Numbered from the stretch's first letter, positions 31,372-40,408 are shown. The stretch: DNA of 64,000 nt from UBA2112 sp964596695 (GCA_964596695.1 CAZQVE010000002.1:62001-126000), one strand, 5' to 3'. The notes: generated from the letters alone by a model not told the origin. A program made the numbers and translations.

Positions 31372-32517
31372 CTAAGATACCTTGTTCGTATTGGTCGCTA
31401 CCATGCCCTTAAGGGGGAGGCGGACGTAAAATGTCGTACCTTTATTTTCTTCGGACTCGAACTTGATTTTACCACCCGAATTCTCGACGATCGACTGAAC
31501 GATATATAGACCAAGGCCAGTACCGTCGGTGTCTTTCTGGCGGACGTTGTCGGCGCGGAAAAGTTTGGTAAACAGGTGGCGTTGTTGACGTTTGGGGATA
31601 CCATAGCCCGTGTCGGCTACTTTGATGTGTACATGGCGACCCTTACGTTTGATTGCCAGGCTGACACTCCCGCCCGCGGGCGTGTACTTGACGGCGTTAG
31701 AAAGCAGGTTCTGGAAGATGACGCGTGTTAGGTCGGGATCGAGCGGTAATAGCGGGATGGAGGAGTCGTACTGTTCGACAAAATCAAGGTTCTTTTCGGC
31801 AATCTGCGGGCGTAACTCAAATACGACGTCTTGAGCAAGCTGTGTAATATTGCTCGGCTGCGGTGCGACTGTCAATGTGCCTATTTCGATTCGGGCGACA
31901 GAGAGCAAAGCTGCAACGAGCTCAATCATGCGTAGACTGACTCTATGCACTTCGTGTAGGCTCGCCTCTTGTTGCGGCGATAGGGCGCCCATTCTGCCCT
32001 TTAAGAGCAACTCAAGGTACCAGCGCATAGCGGTGAGCGGTGTACGGAGTTGGTGTGAGGCGAGTGAGACGAATTCGGTCTTCGCTTTATCGATCTGTTG
32101 TTCGCGCGTGATATCGCGTACCACCTCAATCATGCCGATGGGTCTCCCCGCCAGCATAATGGGCGATACAGTAACGGCAGCCGGGAATTTACTACCGTCC
32201 TTTCTTATGAATTGCAGGGTGCTGTTGACTTTCTTGCCGTCCTGCAGCGCCTGCATAACGGGTCGTGAGAGTGGCTCTATGGGCTTGTCCTCCGCGTCAT
32301 GGGCATGCACGGTGTGAAGGTAGCCTTTGCCGATGAAGTCCGATTCCTCGTAGCCGAACAACTCAAGAGCCGATCCGTTCGCCTTCATGATTTTGCCGTT
32401 CTCATCGGTCGCGATGACCGCCTCGCCGATACTAGCAAACAGAGCATCAGCGCGTGCCTTTTCGGCGGCGGTGTGCTCAGTAGCATCGGCTAGTGGTGAT
32501 TGCCTTGGCCGGGTCAT
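31372..32517 (-). CDS. PAS-domain sensor histidine kinase
   Basis: 381 residues, no transmembrane segment, so a cytosolic sensor. PAS domain about residues 20-140, then HisKA with the phospho-His in SLASHQLRTPLTAMRWYL, and HATPase: N-box NLLSNAVKYTPAGG, G1 DTGYGIP, G2 GTGLGLYIV. Start ATG 32517 with AGAGGAG 5 nt upstream is preferred to 32541, which lies inside the preceding gene. It is the partner of the receiver protein at 30977. Confidence 0.93.
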   Translation of the reverse strand: MTRPRQSPLADATEHTAAEKARADALFASIGEAVIATDENGKIMKANGSALELFGYEESDFIGKGYLHTVHAHDAEDKPIEPLSRPVMQALQDGKKVNSTLQFIRKDGSKFPAAVTVSPIMLAGRPIGMIEVVRDITREQQIDKAKTEFVSLASHQLRTPLTAMRWYLELLLKGRMGALSPQQEASLHEVHRVSLRMIELVAALLSVARIEIGTLTVAPQPSNITQLAQDVVFELRPQIAEKNLDFVEQYDSSIPLLPLDPDLTRVIFQNLLSNAVKYTPAGGSVSLAIKRKGRHVHIKVADTGYGIPKRQQRHLFTKLFRADNVRQKDTDGTGLGLYIVQSIVENSGGKIKFESEENKGTTFYVRLPLKGMVATNTNKVS

Positions 32518-32527
32518 ATGAACTCCT

Positions 32528-32785
32528 CTAACTACTTCCACCGTCGGCGATTGCCAGCAAGCTTTCGGAGAAATCGTCGACCATTTTCGTGTCTTCGGTT
32601 AGTAGCGCGATGGCTAGTCTGCTCCAGTCGAGGAGCTTGGCAACGTCCTCCTTTGTCAGTTCTTCCGGCTTTTTGCCGAGGTGTGCTTCAACTTCACGCG
32701 CAACGAAACGCTCCGCGGCAGGACCGAGGTATTCATAAGTGACATCAACGACTTGGTCATAGATAGTTTTGGCTGCAGGACTCAT
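32528..32785 (-). CDS. Small hypothetical protein linked to the two-component system
   Basis: 85 residues, mainly helical: KTIYDQVVDVTYEYLGPAAERFVAREVEAHL. Its start overlaps the stop of the membrane protein gene, and its stop is 10 nt before the kinase start. It may be an accessory protein of the sensor, but this is only positional. Confidence 0.75.
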   Translation of the reverse strand: MSPAAKTIYDQVVDVTYEYLGPAAERFVAREVEAHLGKKPEELTKEDVAKLLDWSRLAIALLTEDTKMVDDFSESLLAIADGGSS

Positions 32786-33726
32786 TACGTCACCTCCTCA
32801 AGCTGAGCAAGATCTTTGGCGCCGAGCGCGATAAACACGTAACCGACGGCGATGAATAAAAGTAGAACGTACAGGAGTAGAAGAGCGGCGCCGAGCCCTA
32901 AACCGTAGAGGACAGTAGTTGCGGCGCCTATGAACTGAAGAAGCATAGAAGCTATAATCACGACGAAGAAGCCTTTGTTGAGCTTCATGAGGGCTTTTTT
33001 GTAGATCTTTCCGCCGACACCGCGATGATAAGCGTGCAGGAAGAGTGCGGCATAGAATCCAAAAGCCCAAGCAAGGATATAGGGCAGTGTAATAGTTGTC
33101 AGTATGAGCCAATCGGGCATGTAGTATGTCGCTTGGGTTGTCGGCGCGACAGGGGTTTCGCGTGAAGGGTTCGAAAGAGTCGCGAAGATGTAAAAAGCGC
33201 CAAGAACTACAAGAGCCGCTCCGGTGGCAATTAAGTGTGACCGGGGCAGGTACGCTTTTTTAGCGGACCGTACCAAGCGCCACGAACCGGTAAACAGAAA
33301 GAGAAAACCAAGCAATTGCAGGCCGACGGAAAGATGGGTGTTGATGATTGTTGAGAGGGCTTGGGTGATGATGTCGTGCTGAACGGCGTACAGTAGAATC
33401 CGAGAAACGACGCCGGTTATTGGCAGGAGAAGACCGAGGAATACGAGCCCGATTGCCAGATGACGGAATCCATTGCCGTCGCGTGTGCCTCGGATTTTCC
33501 TGGCATAATTGCCAACGTTTACGAGACCGTATACACCGGCAAACCAGATAGCAAATATAGGTATAATCAGCGTCAGGCTCAGTAGTCGCAGCTGCGTGGC
33601 GGTGATGTTGTACCGAGCGAGAGCTGCTGAATCAGGACTGACGATGATGATTGTATACAGGTAAGCAAGAACTAATATGGCGAGCAAACTGTAATACTTT
33701 TTTCTCAAGCAAACCTCACTTCCCAT
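32785..33726 (-). CDS. Polytopic membrane protein, first gene of the sensor operon
   Basis: 313 residues with about eight hydrophobic segments (e.g. LAILVLAYLYTIIIV, LVFLGLLLPITGVV, LLLYVLLLFIAVGYVFIAL). No family recognised. It could be the membrane input partner for the soluble kinase downstream. The ATG at 33726 has no clear ribosome binding site; a TTG six codons later follows GAGG and could be the real start. A 20-bp palindrome lies directly upstream. Confidence 0.75.
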   Translation of the reverse strand: MGSEVCLRKKYYSLLAILVLAYLYTIIIVSPDSAALARYNITATQLRLLSLTLIIPIFAIWFAGVYGLVNVGNYARKIRGTRDGNGFRHLAIGLVFLGLLLPITGVVSRILLYAVQHDIITQALSTIINTHLSVGLQLLGFLFLFTGSWRLVRSAKKAYLPRSHLIATGAALVVLGAFYIFATLSNPSRETPVAPTTQATYYMPDWLILTTITLPYILAWAFGFYAALFLHAYHRGVGGKIYKKALMKLNKGFFVVIIASMLLQFIGAATTVLYGLGLGAALLLLYVLLLFIAVGYVFIALGAKDLAQLEEVT

Positions 33727-33730
33727 GTGA

Positions 33731-33750
33731 ATTACAATGTATATTGTAAT
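33731..33750. promoter_or_regulatory. 20-bp perfect palindrome upstream of the sensor operon
   Basis: ATTACAAT-GTAT-ATTGTAAT, 4 bp upstream of the start at 33726 and close to the end of the reductase gene. TACAAT within it could also be a minus-strand -10 box. A dimeric regulator site is likely; the regulator is unknown. Confidence 0.55.
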
Positions 33751-33776
33751 ATATTATCGGGAAAATAGCTATAGGA

Positions 33777-34364
33777 TTAACTCACGCTTTTACGATTGGC
33801 AGCGAGAGTTTCGGTATACCACAGTAGTTTGTCTGTTTGGGCATCGAGTTGGGACTGTGGTCCGTAGGGGTTTTCACGTAGTTCAGACTTCAGTACGCCC
33901 TTGTCGTTTATCGAGTCTGCGAGGCGGTCGCTAAAGAATAGCGCCTGCGGTATAGTGACGGCACCGACTCCCGGTAGTGCCATGCGTAAATTGGCAACTG
34001 CTTGTGCACCACCGGTGCTGCCGTGGCCGATCAATGCGACCGGTTTATCGTCCATCTCGTGTCCGAGGACATCGATAGCGTTTTTCAATACGGCTGATGT
34101 TGAACGATTGTATTCAGGGGTGATGACGACGTAACCGTCAAACGTGGCGATTGTGTCCAGCCATTTTTGCGTTGTTGGCTCCGGTGACCGATCTGGGTTG
34201 TATCGTGGACTGATAGATTCGTCCAAGAATGGCATGGGGAAGTCGCGCAAATCGAGTATCTCGACATCGGCTTTTTGCTGCAGATCATTTGCCACCCATG
34301 TAGCGAGTTTGTCGGATTGGCGACCTTGTCGAGTGCTGCCGATAATAATTGCGATTTTTGTCAT
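33777..34364 (-). CDS. NADPH-dependent FMN reductase family protein
   Basis: 195-residue flavodoxin-like reductase. KIAIIIGSTRQGRQSDKLATW binds FMN phosphate, and ITPEYNRSTSAVLKNAIDVL is the family's second signature. It reduces FMN, quinones or similar acceptors. ATG 34364 is preceded by AGGAGG at 4 nt; the frame continues upstream to 34403 but without support. Confidence 0.9.
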   Translation of the reverse strand: MTKIAIIIGSTRQGRQSDKLATWVANDLQQKADVEILDLRDFPMPFLDESISPRYNPDRSPEPTTQKWLDTIATFDGYVVITPEYNRSTSAVLKNAIDVLGHEMDDKPVALIGHGSTGGAQAVANLRMALPGVGAVTIPQALFFSDRLADSINDKGVLKSELRENPYGPQSQLDAQTDKLLWYTETLAANRKSVS

Positions 34365-34430
34365 AGTTCCTCCTGCTGGCTGTAGATGAAGTATAACCCC
34401 CAAAGCTATACTTTGTAAAGTATTTCTCTC

Positions 34431-35543
34431 CTATCTTTTGTTACGACGCAACAGCGTGAGCATGGTCTTTGTCTGAGCTCGTACTTCCCACGTCCAGTTG
34501 CGCGTGAAATAGATTGTCGACGTGATGACTATCGTAATAAGTAGCAGGATGCCGACACCGTTCGGCAGCTGCGCGATGAGCTGAGCGACAGCACCAATGA
34601 GTGCGGCCGACGGGATAGTTACTATCCAGGCTATGAGAATGTTTTTGATTACCTTCCAGTTGACGACAGAGCCTTTGGTCGCGACGCCCGCGCCCACGAT
34701 GGAGCCGCTGATGGTCTGAGTCGTTGACACGGGAAATCCGAAACTTGATGTAACGCCTAGAGTCGCGGCGGTTGCTGTTTGGGCGGCAAAGCCTTGAGGT
34801 GACTCCAGCTTAGTGATTTTTTCACCTATTGTTTGGATAATACGCCAGCCGCCGATCCATGTCCCGGCCGCCATCGCGAGAGCCGATGACACGATAACCC
34901 ATAAGGGCACTTGGAACGAGCTATTGACGCCCGCCGCCACGAGTGCCAATGCGATGATCCCCATGGTTTTTTGCGCGTCGTTAGTACCGTGCATGAGCGC
35001 GACGAATCCTCCCGAGAGCAGCTGAAGCCTCTGAAATGTCTTTTTGACGGCATTTGCAGGATAGCGTCGTATAATCCGCAGGATGATAATCATTAAGACG
35101 GCTGCCGCTATAAGACCTACGAACGGTGATATAACGGACGGTGCCAGTACGGCTGACCCCAGTTCCTGCCACCGAATAACGCTCGGGCCGGATGTTGTCA
35201 TCGCAGCGCCCGCTAGCCCACCGATCAGCGCATGTGACGAGCTGGACGGCATGCCCATTCGCCAGGTCAGTAGGTTCCAGACGACGGCGCCGACAAGTCC
35301 GGCTAAGATCGTCGGCAGGGTTATAACGGCCGGGTTGACGATACCGCTAGCAATCGTTGCCGCTACGTGTAACGAGATGAAGGCGCCGACGAGGTTGAGG
35401 AGTGCCGCGCCGATAACGGCGGTTCGAGGAGAGAGTGCTCGGGTGGAGACTATCGTGGCAATAGCGTTCGCTGTATCGTGAAAACCGTTCGTGAAATTAA
35501 AAAATAGCGCGACCGCAATAACGATAAATAGGGTGTATTCCAT
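34431..35543 (-). CDS. Inorganic phosphate transporter, PiT family
   Basis: 370-residue transporter with about 10 membrane segments. Signature NGFHDTANAIATIVSTRAL near the N-terminus and the repeated half MHGTNDAQKTMGII near the middle define PiT low-affinity phosphate/proton symporters. The start at 35543 (MEYTLF) is chosen because the family begins just before its first helix; TATAGT lies 12 nt upstream, leaving a leader of only a few bases. Confidence 0.92.
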   Translation of the reverse strand: MEYTLFIVIAVALFFNFTNGFHDTANAIATIVSTRALSPRTAVIGAALLNLVGAFISLHVAATIASGIVNPAVITLPTILAGLVGAVVWNLLTWRMGMPSSSSHALIGGLAGAAMTTSGPSVIRWQELGSAVLAPSVISPFVGLIAAAVLMIIILRIIRRYPANAVKKTFQRLQLLSGGFVALMHGTNDAQKTMGIIALALVAAGVNSSFQVPLWVIVSSALAMAAGTWIGGWRIIQTIGEKITKLESPQGFAAQTATAATLGVTSSFGFPVSTTQTISGSIVGAGVATKGSVVNWKVIKNILIAWIVTIPSAALIGAVAQLIAQLPNGVGILLLITIVITSTIYFTRNWTWEVRAQTKTMLTLLRRNKR

Positions 35544-35693
35544 GAATCTCTCACTACTATACGGCAAAGTTTTGTGTACGCATAGTAGGGTTTTCGTGAT
35601 ATTGCGGTCGAATTTGTCTCGGTGGTCGTACCGGACACGCATCCGGCACTAATGGGGCATTTGACAAGTGATTTGACAGGAGGTCAATATACA

Positions 35694-35722
35694 TTGCCTT
35701 TCATGTAATATAAGTATATAAT
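35694..35722 (+). promoter_or_regulatory. Promoter of the PP2C phosphatase gene
   Basis: TTGCCT, 17-bp spacer, TATAAT, with the ATG 9 nt further on. Confidence 0.6.
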
Positions 35723-35731
35723 AGCTGTAAT

Positions 35732-36580
35732 ATGACTGAACAAATCTCCTCGACGGGCCGCCGGCTACGGGTTGCTATAGCGGGCGACAGCTGTGCGTCG
35801 TACACACGCCCAAACCGTAACATCGACGCGTTTTTCGTCGATGAGCGCAGCCAATCGCTTGGCGTTTTTGATGGTGTCGGTACTGTGTGGGGGGCAGAAT
35901 ACGCGTCGCAAACAGCAGCCGAAACGGTGTCAGCTTGGCTAGGCGAACTTCCGACCATACTGCCACGTTCGCTTGGCCGAAGGGCAATCACCGAGGCGCT
36001 TATGGCCGCCCATGACGCTATTATCGTTGGCAATCGTCACGACCAGCCCGTGAAGACTACGGCGGCGGTGGCTAAGTTGTTTCATGCTGAAGATGGCGCT
36101 CCCTACGTCGTTACCGGGCATGTTGGTGATAGTCGGGTATATCGAATGCGACAGGGTGAGCTGGATCACCTGACTCTCGACCATACGCCACGCGTGTCAG
36201 GGTGGGCGAATAACGATCCTATGTTGATGCAAGAAATATTATCGAATATTACCAGCTTACAAAATCCGCGCCTGAGCGAAGAAGCTCGCGTTTTGTTTCG
36301 GCACAGGTATAAGATTCACAACGTCATGGGCGATCCGGCTGTATTGCCGACTGTTGATGTTAACGACTATGACGTTCGTCCAGATGATATGTACCTCGCG
36401 ACGACCGACGGTGTTCACGACAATTTGACTACTGAAGAGATGGAAGGAATCTTTCATCAGTCACGCGTTGTCGGCACTCTAGTCAAACGGCTAGTGGGTG
36501 ACGCGAATATGCGTAGCAAGGAAAAGCACGATCGCGCTAAGGCCGATGACATCACCGCCGCTGTCATGGCGTTTCAGTAA
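35732..36580 (+). CDS. PP2C-family serine/threonine phosphatase
   Basis: 282 residues. Metal-binding motifs GVFDGVG, HVGDSRVY and ATTDGVHDNL are the PP2C signatures; the N-terminal Asp is in AIAGDSCASY. A protein phosphatase of this type could oppose PrkA or another Ser/Thr kinase. Leaderless start. The following hydrolase gene is on the same strand after 53 bp. Confidence 0.88.
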   Translation: MTEQISSTGRRLRVAIAGDSCASYTRPNRNIDAFFVDERSQSLGVFDGVGTVWGAEYASQTAAETVSAWLGELPTILPRSLGRRAITEALMAAHDAIIVGNRHDQPVKTTAAVAKLFHAEDGAPYVVTGHVGDSRVYRMRQGELDHLTLDHTPRVSGWANNDPMLMQEILSNITSLQNPRLSEEARVLFRHRYKIHNVMGDPAVLPTVDVNDYDVRPDDMYLATTDGVHDNLTTEEMEGIFHQSRVVGTLVKRLVGDANMRSKEKHDRAKADDITAAVMAFQ

Positions 36581-36633
36581 ACCTTGCGCATAGTTGAATA
36601 GTGAGCGGTACTATGGTTTAATCATAGTCTATT

Positions 36634-37581
36634 ATGGGTTACACGATTGAGGGAGACGGATCACGACGGTATAAGCTGAACTCGCGGCGCGAGGTCGTGA
36701 GTCCTGCGAATGGACAAGACTTTTATGTAGATCTGGTTAAGACACGACTGGGGCGTCTGGCAACGATGCGCGGACGTATATTCCATCCGGTTGATATGGC
36801 GGATGACCCTGTCAGAGTTCTGTCGGAGAACGGCTGGTCCGCGCCTGCGGCGACGTATTATGGCGTTGCCAGCAAGATGGCTAGCCGCGGCGTAGCGACT
36901 GGTGTATATGACGTATACACAGCGCCGACTATCGCTGACTTTAAAGATCCGCTTCATAGCGCTGAACAAGGCGGCTTGGCGATGATAGATATCATGGAAG
37001 ATATAACGGGTGATTCCGAGTTGGCGATTATCGGACATTCGATGGGCGCGCTTACGGGGCTACGAAACACGGTCACCGACAACCGCGTCGATTATTTTAT
37101 AGGCGAGGCGCCTGCCGGTATCGAACACAGGGATATGTGGAAGGTGTATCTACAGAACGTCCCCGATATGATAACGGACGAGTTTTCGCCATTCTTGCTC
37201 AAATCTTTGCCTCGGAGTAGGTTTGGACGCCAGGTGTGTTATGAGTTTATGGCGCTTAACGCGACAGACCCAACGCGACTCATGCGGCAGGTATGGATGT
37301 TGGGTAAGGATCCCGACCTCGCGCCAATGCTTGCCAAAGCACATGAAAGGGGTGTATTGAACGGCGTTATATTGCATAGTGATGACAAGTTTTTCCATCA
37401 TGATAAGCAAATACAAGTTATCGGCCGCAAGCCGCATTTGTTTGATACTGTACGAACCGTCGAAGGTACGAGGCACTTGAATCCAAATACGCACGCTGAT
37501 GAGAATGCAGCTGTCCGTATAGAGGTGGTGAATGAGCTACGCCAGCAAAAACTTGCTCGGCGGGTGTTGGCAGCAGGTTAA
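36634..37581 (+). CDS. Alpha/beta-hydrolase fold protein
   Basis: 315 residues. The nucleophile elbow IIGHSMGALTG is near residue 135; possible Asp in HSDDKFFHHD and His in GTRHLNPNTH near the C-terminus. Substrate unknown. No ribosome binding site; CATAGT lies 5 nt upstream. The C-terminus ends 9 bp before the convergent membrane protein gene. Confidence 0.78.
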   Translation: MGYTIEGDGSRRYKLNSRREVVSPANGQDFYVDLVKTRLGRLATMRGRIFHPVDMADDPVRVLSENGWSAPAATYYGVASKMASRGVATGVYDVYTAPTIADFKDPLHSAEQGGLAMIDIMEDITGDSELAIIGHSMGALTGLRNTVTDNRVDYFIGEAPAGIEHRDMWKVYLQNVPDMITDEFSPFLLKSLPRSRFGRQVCYEFMALNATDPTRLMRQVWMLGKDPDLAPMLAKAHERGVLNGVILHSDDKFFHHDKQIQVIGRKPHLFDTVRTVEGTRHLNPNTHADENAAVRIEVVNELRQQKLARRVLAAG

Positions 37582-37590
37582 TAATCGCGT

Positions 37591-37998
37591 CTATTTCCAG
37601 ACAGTCAACACTACGGAAAGAATCAGAAGCTTGGCGAGCCAGTCGCCAGCATGGATAACGGCCAACCGTGGCGAGCATTGTTCCTGGGCGACCAAACCCG
37701 CAAGCAGCATGACCGGAAGACCGAGCCATAGCCAGAATGCTAATAAAATCGCTTGATTGACGTAAAGCAGGTTGAGCAGTCCGATCGCGTAGGCGATTAC
37801 CAAGACAGTTATGAATGTCCGAACCAGTTCGACGACAACTTTATTCGCTGACATAGCGGGGCGAGCAGTGAGCCTCTTGTTGGCATGGACGGCATGGCTG
37901 ACAACGATTTGGTTTCTTAGGATCACGTAGTAAAGCGTGCTAAACAAAAATGACGCGATGGCCGCGACGACGATAATGAGGTAATTGACATATATCAT
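37591..37998 (-). CDS. DUF1761-like four-helix membrane protein
   Basis: 135 residues with four hydrophobic segments (YLIIVVAAIASFLFSTLYYVIL, LVRTFITVLVIAYAIGLL, AILLAFWLWLGLPVMLLAGLV, LLILSVVLTVW). The layout resembles DUF1761. Shine-Dalgarno AAGGAG precedes the ATG. Function unknown. Confidence 0.72.
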   Translation of the reverse strand: MIYVNYLIIVVAAIASFLFSTLYYVILRNQIVVSHAVHANKRLTARPAMSANKVVVELVRTFITVLVIAYAIGLLNLLYVNQAILLAFWLWLGLPVMLLAGLVAQEQCSPRLAVIHAGDWLAKLLILSVVLTVWK

Positions 37999-38089
37999 AA
38001 ATTCTCCTTAACAACTCTCTTATTCCACTATAGAGCAGGGCTGGCGTAAACCGAACCACTTGCGTTTCGTTCGACGGGCTATTTACTGC

Positions 38090-38095
38090 TATAAT
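38090..38095 (+). promoter_or_regulatory. -10 box of the tRNA-Cys/tRNA-Leu unit
   Basis: TATAAT, 10 nt before the first base of tRNA-Cys. No separate promoter is visible in the 11 bp between the two tRNAs. Confidence 0.6.
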
Positions 38096-38105
38096 ATCTC
38101 GTGAT

Positions 38106-38179
38106 GGCGCGTTGGCGGAGCGGTTACGCAGGGGTCTGCAAAACCTCGTAGACGAGTTCGACTCTCGTACGTGCCTCCA
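38106..38179 (+). tRNA. tRNA-Cys (GCA)
   Basis: Acceptor GGCGCGT/ACGTGCC, anticodon stem GGGGT/ACCTC with loop CTGCAAA (anticodon GCA), T-arm ACGAG-TTCGACT-CTCGT, discriminator T and encoded CCA. It has U73, as expected for Cys. Confidence 0.95.
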
Positions 38180-38190
38180 TGGATTTATAC

Positions 38191-38276
38191 GCGCGGGTGG
38201 CGGAATTGGTAGACGCGAGGGACTTAAAATCCCTTGACCAAAAGTCGTGCGGGTTCGATTCCCGCCCCGCGCACCA
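38191..38276 (+). tRNA. tRNA-Leu (UAA)
   Basis: Acceptor GCGCGGG/CCCGCGC, anticodon stem GGGA/TCCC with loop containing TAA, a long variable arm, T-arm GCGGG-TTCGATT-CCCGC, encoded CCA (38274-38276). The recombinase gene of the adjoining unit ends in its anticodon loop on the other strand. Its terminator appears to be displaced to 45419. Confidence 0.95.
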
Positions 38277-39828
38277 AATCGGAACCAAAACGGAAATTGT
38301 CACCCGCAGGGGCGGCTTTTTCTTTGGCCGCGCGGAGCGCAGGCCAGATGTTTTTCTGGGGGGAATGAATAAATTGGTCGTCGTTTACGACGACATTTTT
38401 GTTTTGCATTTTTAGGTTCGACCCGAAGATTTCGAGACAAAGCGACTTTTTGGCTGGCAAATCATCGCTTTCGGTGATTTTACAGATAGAAACGGCTTGC
38501 TCAACCCATCTATTCATAGGTTCGACCCACGTCAAAACACCGCGCGTCGATTGTTCGATTTTCTCTTCCAGCCGTTTCTTCTGTCCAAGTATTTCCGCGC
38601 GTTTGTCTTGGTACAATTCACGCTCCACGTCGCCGTCCAAGTAACTATCAAGCAAACGCTGTAGCTTTTCGGACAAATGCGCGACATCGGTTCTAGCAGT
38701 TCCGATAGCACGCTCATAGTTGGCTTTCTCTCTCATTTCGTCGTTACGTATTAGCTCGCGCATTTTGTTCGCCCATGCTTTTGGCATGGAAAAGCCAAGC
38801 AACAACACGGACAGTTGTTTATCCAGCTCTTCCGCGCGAATGTGCGGCTCTTGGCAAGCAACCGCCTTGCTTTTGCGAGTGCAGCGGTAATAAGTATAGC
38901 TATGCACATTGCCATTCTTTTGCCGCTTTGTTTTGGTTTCGGCAGTAAACATCATGCCGCACGAGCAATACACCAAACCGCACAGCGGTTTTGGATCGTT
39001 GGCTTTTCTATGTTGCTTGCCGCGCCGTTTTATAACGGCTTGCACGTCGTCAAACAGTTGTTTCGAGATAATTCCTTTGTGCTTACCCTCGTGGATCTCG
39101 CCGAGATAACGAAAATGCCCGTAGTAAAACGGATTTGCCAGCATACGCGCGACGCGCGTTTTCGAATACGGCTTTTTGCCAGTCGTCTTTTTACCGAGCA
39201 ATTTGCCCGGCTTCGTTTTTATACCGTTCGCAAACAAAAAGTCGGCAATTTCGTCCAATCGCTTGTCGCCATTGGCGTACAGTTCAAATGCTTGCACGAC
39301 TATCGGCGCGATCTTTTTATCCACCTTCGCCGTCTTTGTCCTGACATCGTTGTAATAGCCAATCGGTGCTTCGCCCGGCATTTCGCCGCGCCGGACTTTC
39401 TGGCGCAAGCCTCGTTTCGTATTGACGGACAGATTGTCCACATACTGTTTGGATGAATTGAACTCATTTGCCAGCATATACTTGCCTTGCGGCGTGTTCT
39501 CAAACCAGAAATGCGGGAATTTGAGGTCAAGCAAAACACTCTCGTCCAGCATGTAAATAATCTGCCCGCTGTCGATTGAGTTGCGCGACAATCTGTCCGG
39601 CAGCCATGACAATACGCCGCTGGCTTCGCCAGCAGAAATACGGCGCAACATTTCATTAAACACAGGACGACCAGGCTTTTTTGCGGTGCGTTTTTCTATG
39701 AAGATTTCGGTTATCCGCAAGCCGTATTTCGCTGCATATTCCTTCAGCTCAACCAGTTGCGCCTCAACGGATAAAACCTGTTTGTCCTCGACGTCAGTCG
39801 ATTTACGAACATAGATGAAATATTGCAC
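38224..39828 (-). CDS. Large serine recombinase of the tRNA-Leu island
   Basis: Paralogue of the recombinase at 11105. Nucleophile Ser in YVRKSTD, GVLSWLPDRLSRN, recombinase domain with NPFYYGHFRYLGEIHEGKH, zinc ribbon CGLVYCSCGMM, and a coiled-coil region. The start is taken as GTG 39828, because AAAGGAGG lies 5 nt before it and it aligns with the ATG of the other copy; an ATG at 39846 is upstream of the ribosome binding site. The C-terminus after SDLV (RGAGIEPARLLVKGF) is read from the antisense of tRNA-Leu. Length 534 residues. Confidence 0.92.
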   Translation of the reverse strand: MQYFIYVRKSTDVEDKQVLSVEAQLVELKEYAAKYGLRITEIFIEKRTAKKPGRPVFNEMLRRISAGEASGVLSWLPDRLSRNSIDSGQIIYMLDESVLLDLKFPHFWFENTPQGKYMLANEFNSSKQYVDNLSVNTKRGLRQKVRRGEMPGEAPIGYYNDVRTKTAKVDKKIAPIVVQAFELYANGDKRLDEIADFLFANGIKTKPGKLLGKKTTGKKPYSKTRVARMLANPFYYGHFRYLGEIHEGKHKGIISKQLFDDVQAVIKRRGKQHRKANDPKPLCGLVYCSCGMMFTAETKTKRQKNGNVHSYTYYRCTRKSKAVACQEPHIRAEELDKQLSVLLLGFSMPKAWANKMRELIRNDEMREKANYERAIGTARTDVAHLSEKLQRLLDSYLDGDVERELYQDKRAEILGQKKRLEEKIEQSTRGVLTWVEPMNRWVEQAVSICKITESDDLPAKKSLCLEIFGSNLKMQNKNVVVNDDQFIHSPQKNIWPALRAAKEKAAPAGDNFRFGSDLVRGAGIEPARLLVKGF

Positions 39829-39952
39829 CGCCACCTCCTTTGGCACTCAAAAAGCCGCTCCGCTGGAATACAAATCAGGCAAAACCCGAATTGTGCGAAA
39901 CGGCTATTTGAGTTCTCAAATAGAAAAAGTTTTGCCGATTGATTTGTATTCC
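39829..39952 (-). ncRNA. Structured recombinase leader, second copy
   Basis: Minus-strand order: GGAATACAAATCA (39952-39940) pairs with TGATTTGTATTCC (39877-39865), GGCAAAAC (39936-39929) with GTTTTGCC (39885-39878), and the loop segment AGCCG (39905-39901) with CGGCT (39857-39853) just before the Shine-Dalgarno. All three helices differ in sequence from the copy at 12674 yet still pair, while the loop GCCGTYTCGYACAATT is conserved. An additional hairpin CTATTTGAG-AA-CTCAAATAG is inserted. Confidence 0.7.
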
Positions 39953-39959
39953 ACTTACG

Positions 39960-39965
39960 ATTGTA
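39960..39965 (-). promoter_or_regulatory. Extended -10 box of the second recombinase leader
   Basis: TG-C-TACAAT on the minus strand, 7 nt before the first base of the outer leader stem. Confidence 0.55.
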
Positions 39966-40001
39966 GCATACACGGTAGCGTGTCGGCCATGCCGACGACA
40001 A

Positions 40002-40029
40002 ACAAAAATCCGCGCTACTTGTAGCGCGG
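40002..40029 (-). terminator. Insulating terminator upstream of the recombinase promoter
   Basis: CCGCGCTAC-AA-GTAGCGCGG followed by ATTTTTGTTT on the minus strand. It would stop transcription entering from the cassette side before the recombinase promoter. Confidence 0.7.
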
Positions 40030-40408
40030 CAATTTATTCATTCCCCCCAGAAAAACATCTGGCCTGCGCTCCGCGCGGCCAAAGAAAAAGCCGCCCCTGC
40101 GGGTGACAATTTCCGTTTTGGTTCCGATTTGGTGGCTTTGTATTCCAAAGCTCGAACCTATTTCGAACGAAATGGCTGAGACTCAGCCCCGGCGCCTGCG
40201 CGGGCAAGCCCGCGCTGCGCCCCGCCAGAAAATCCGTCCCTTGAATTATCTAATGAATTTCCCCCCGCCGATCTTTTATTTTTTAGCTGAAAGGGCCGGT
40301 TTTTCTGGCGGTTTTTTAATAAGTTTTCCACAATTGGAAAGCATAAGGGTCTTTTATTATTTTTCCCTTTGTGGCAAAATAACATTATTGGAATAGGAGG
40401 GAAATAAC

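Larger units (their letters stand above)
38272..40134. mobile_element. Recombinase unit with 105-bp perfect terminal inverted repeats
   Basis: 38272-38376 and 40030-40134 are exact inverted copies. Outer ends are CACCA (shared with the tRNA-Leu CCA end) and TGGTG (shared with the next cassette). The unit is organised like the one at 11123 and the repeats share the motif TTTTTCTGGGGGGAAT, but they are otherwise diverged. Confidence 0.9.

Noticed and set aside
38224..38276. Recombinase C-terminus GAGIEPAR as a conserved protein motif
   Set aside because: It is the antisense translation of tRNA-Leu; such strings are common artefacts of reading tRNA genes on the wrong strand.
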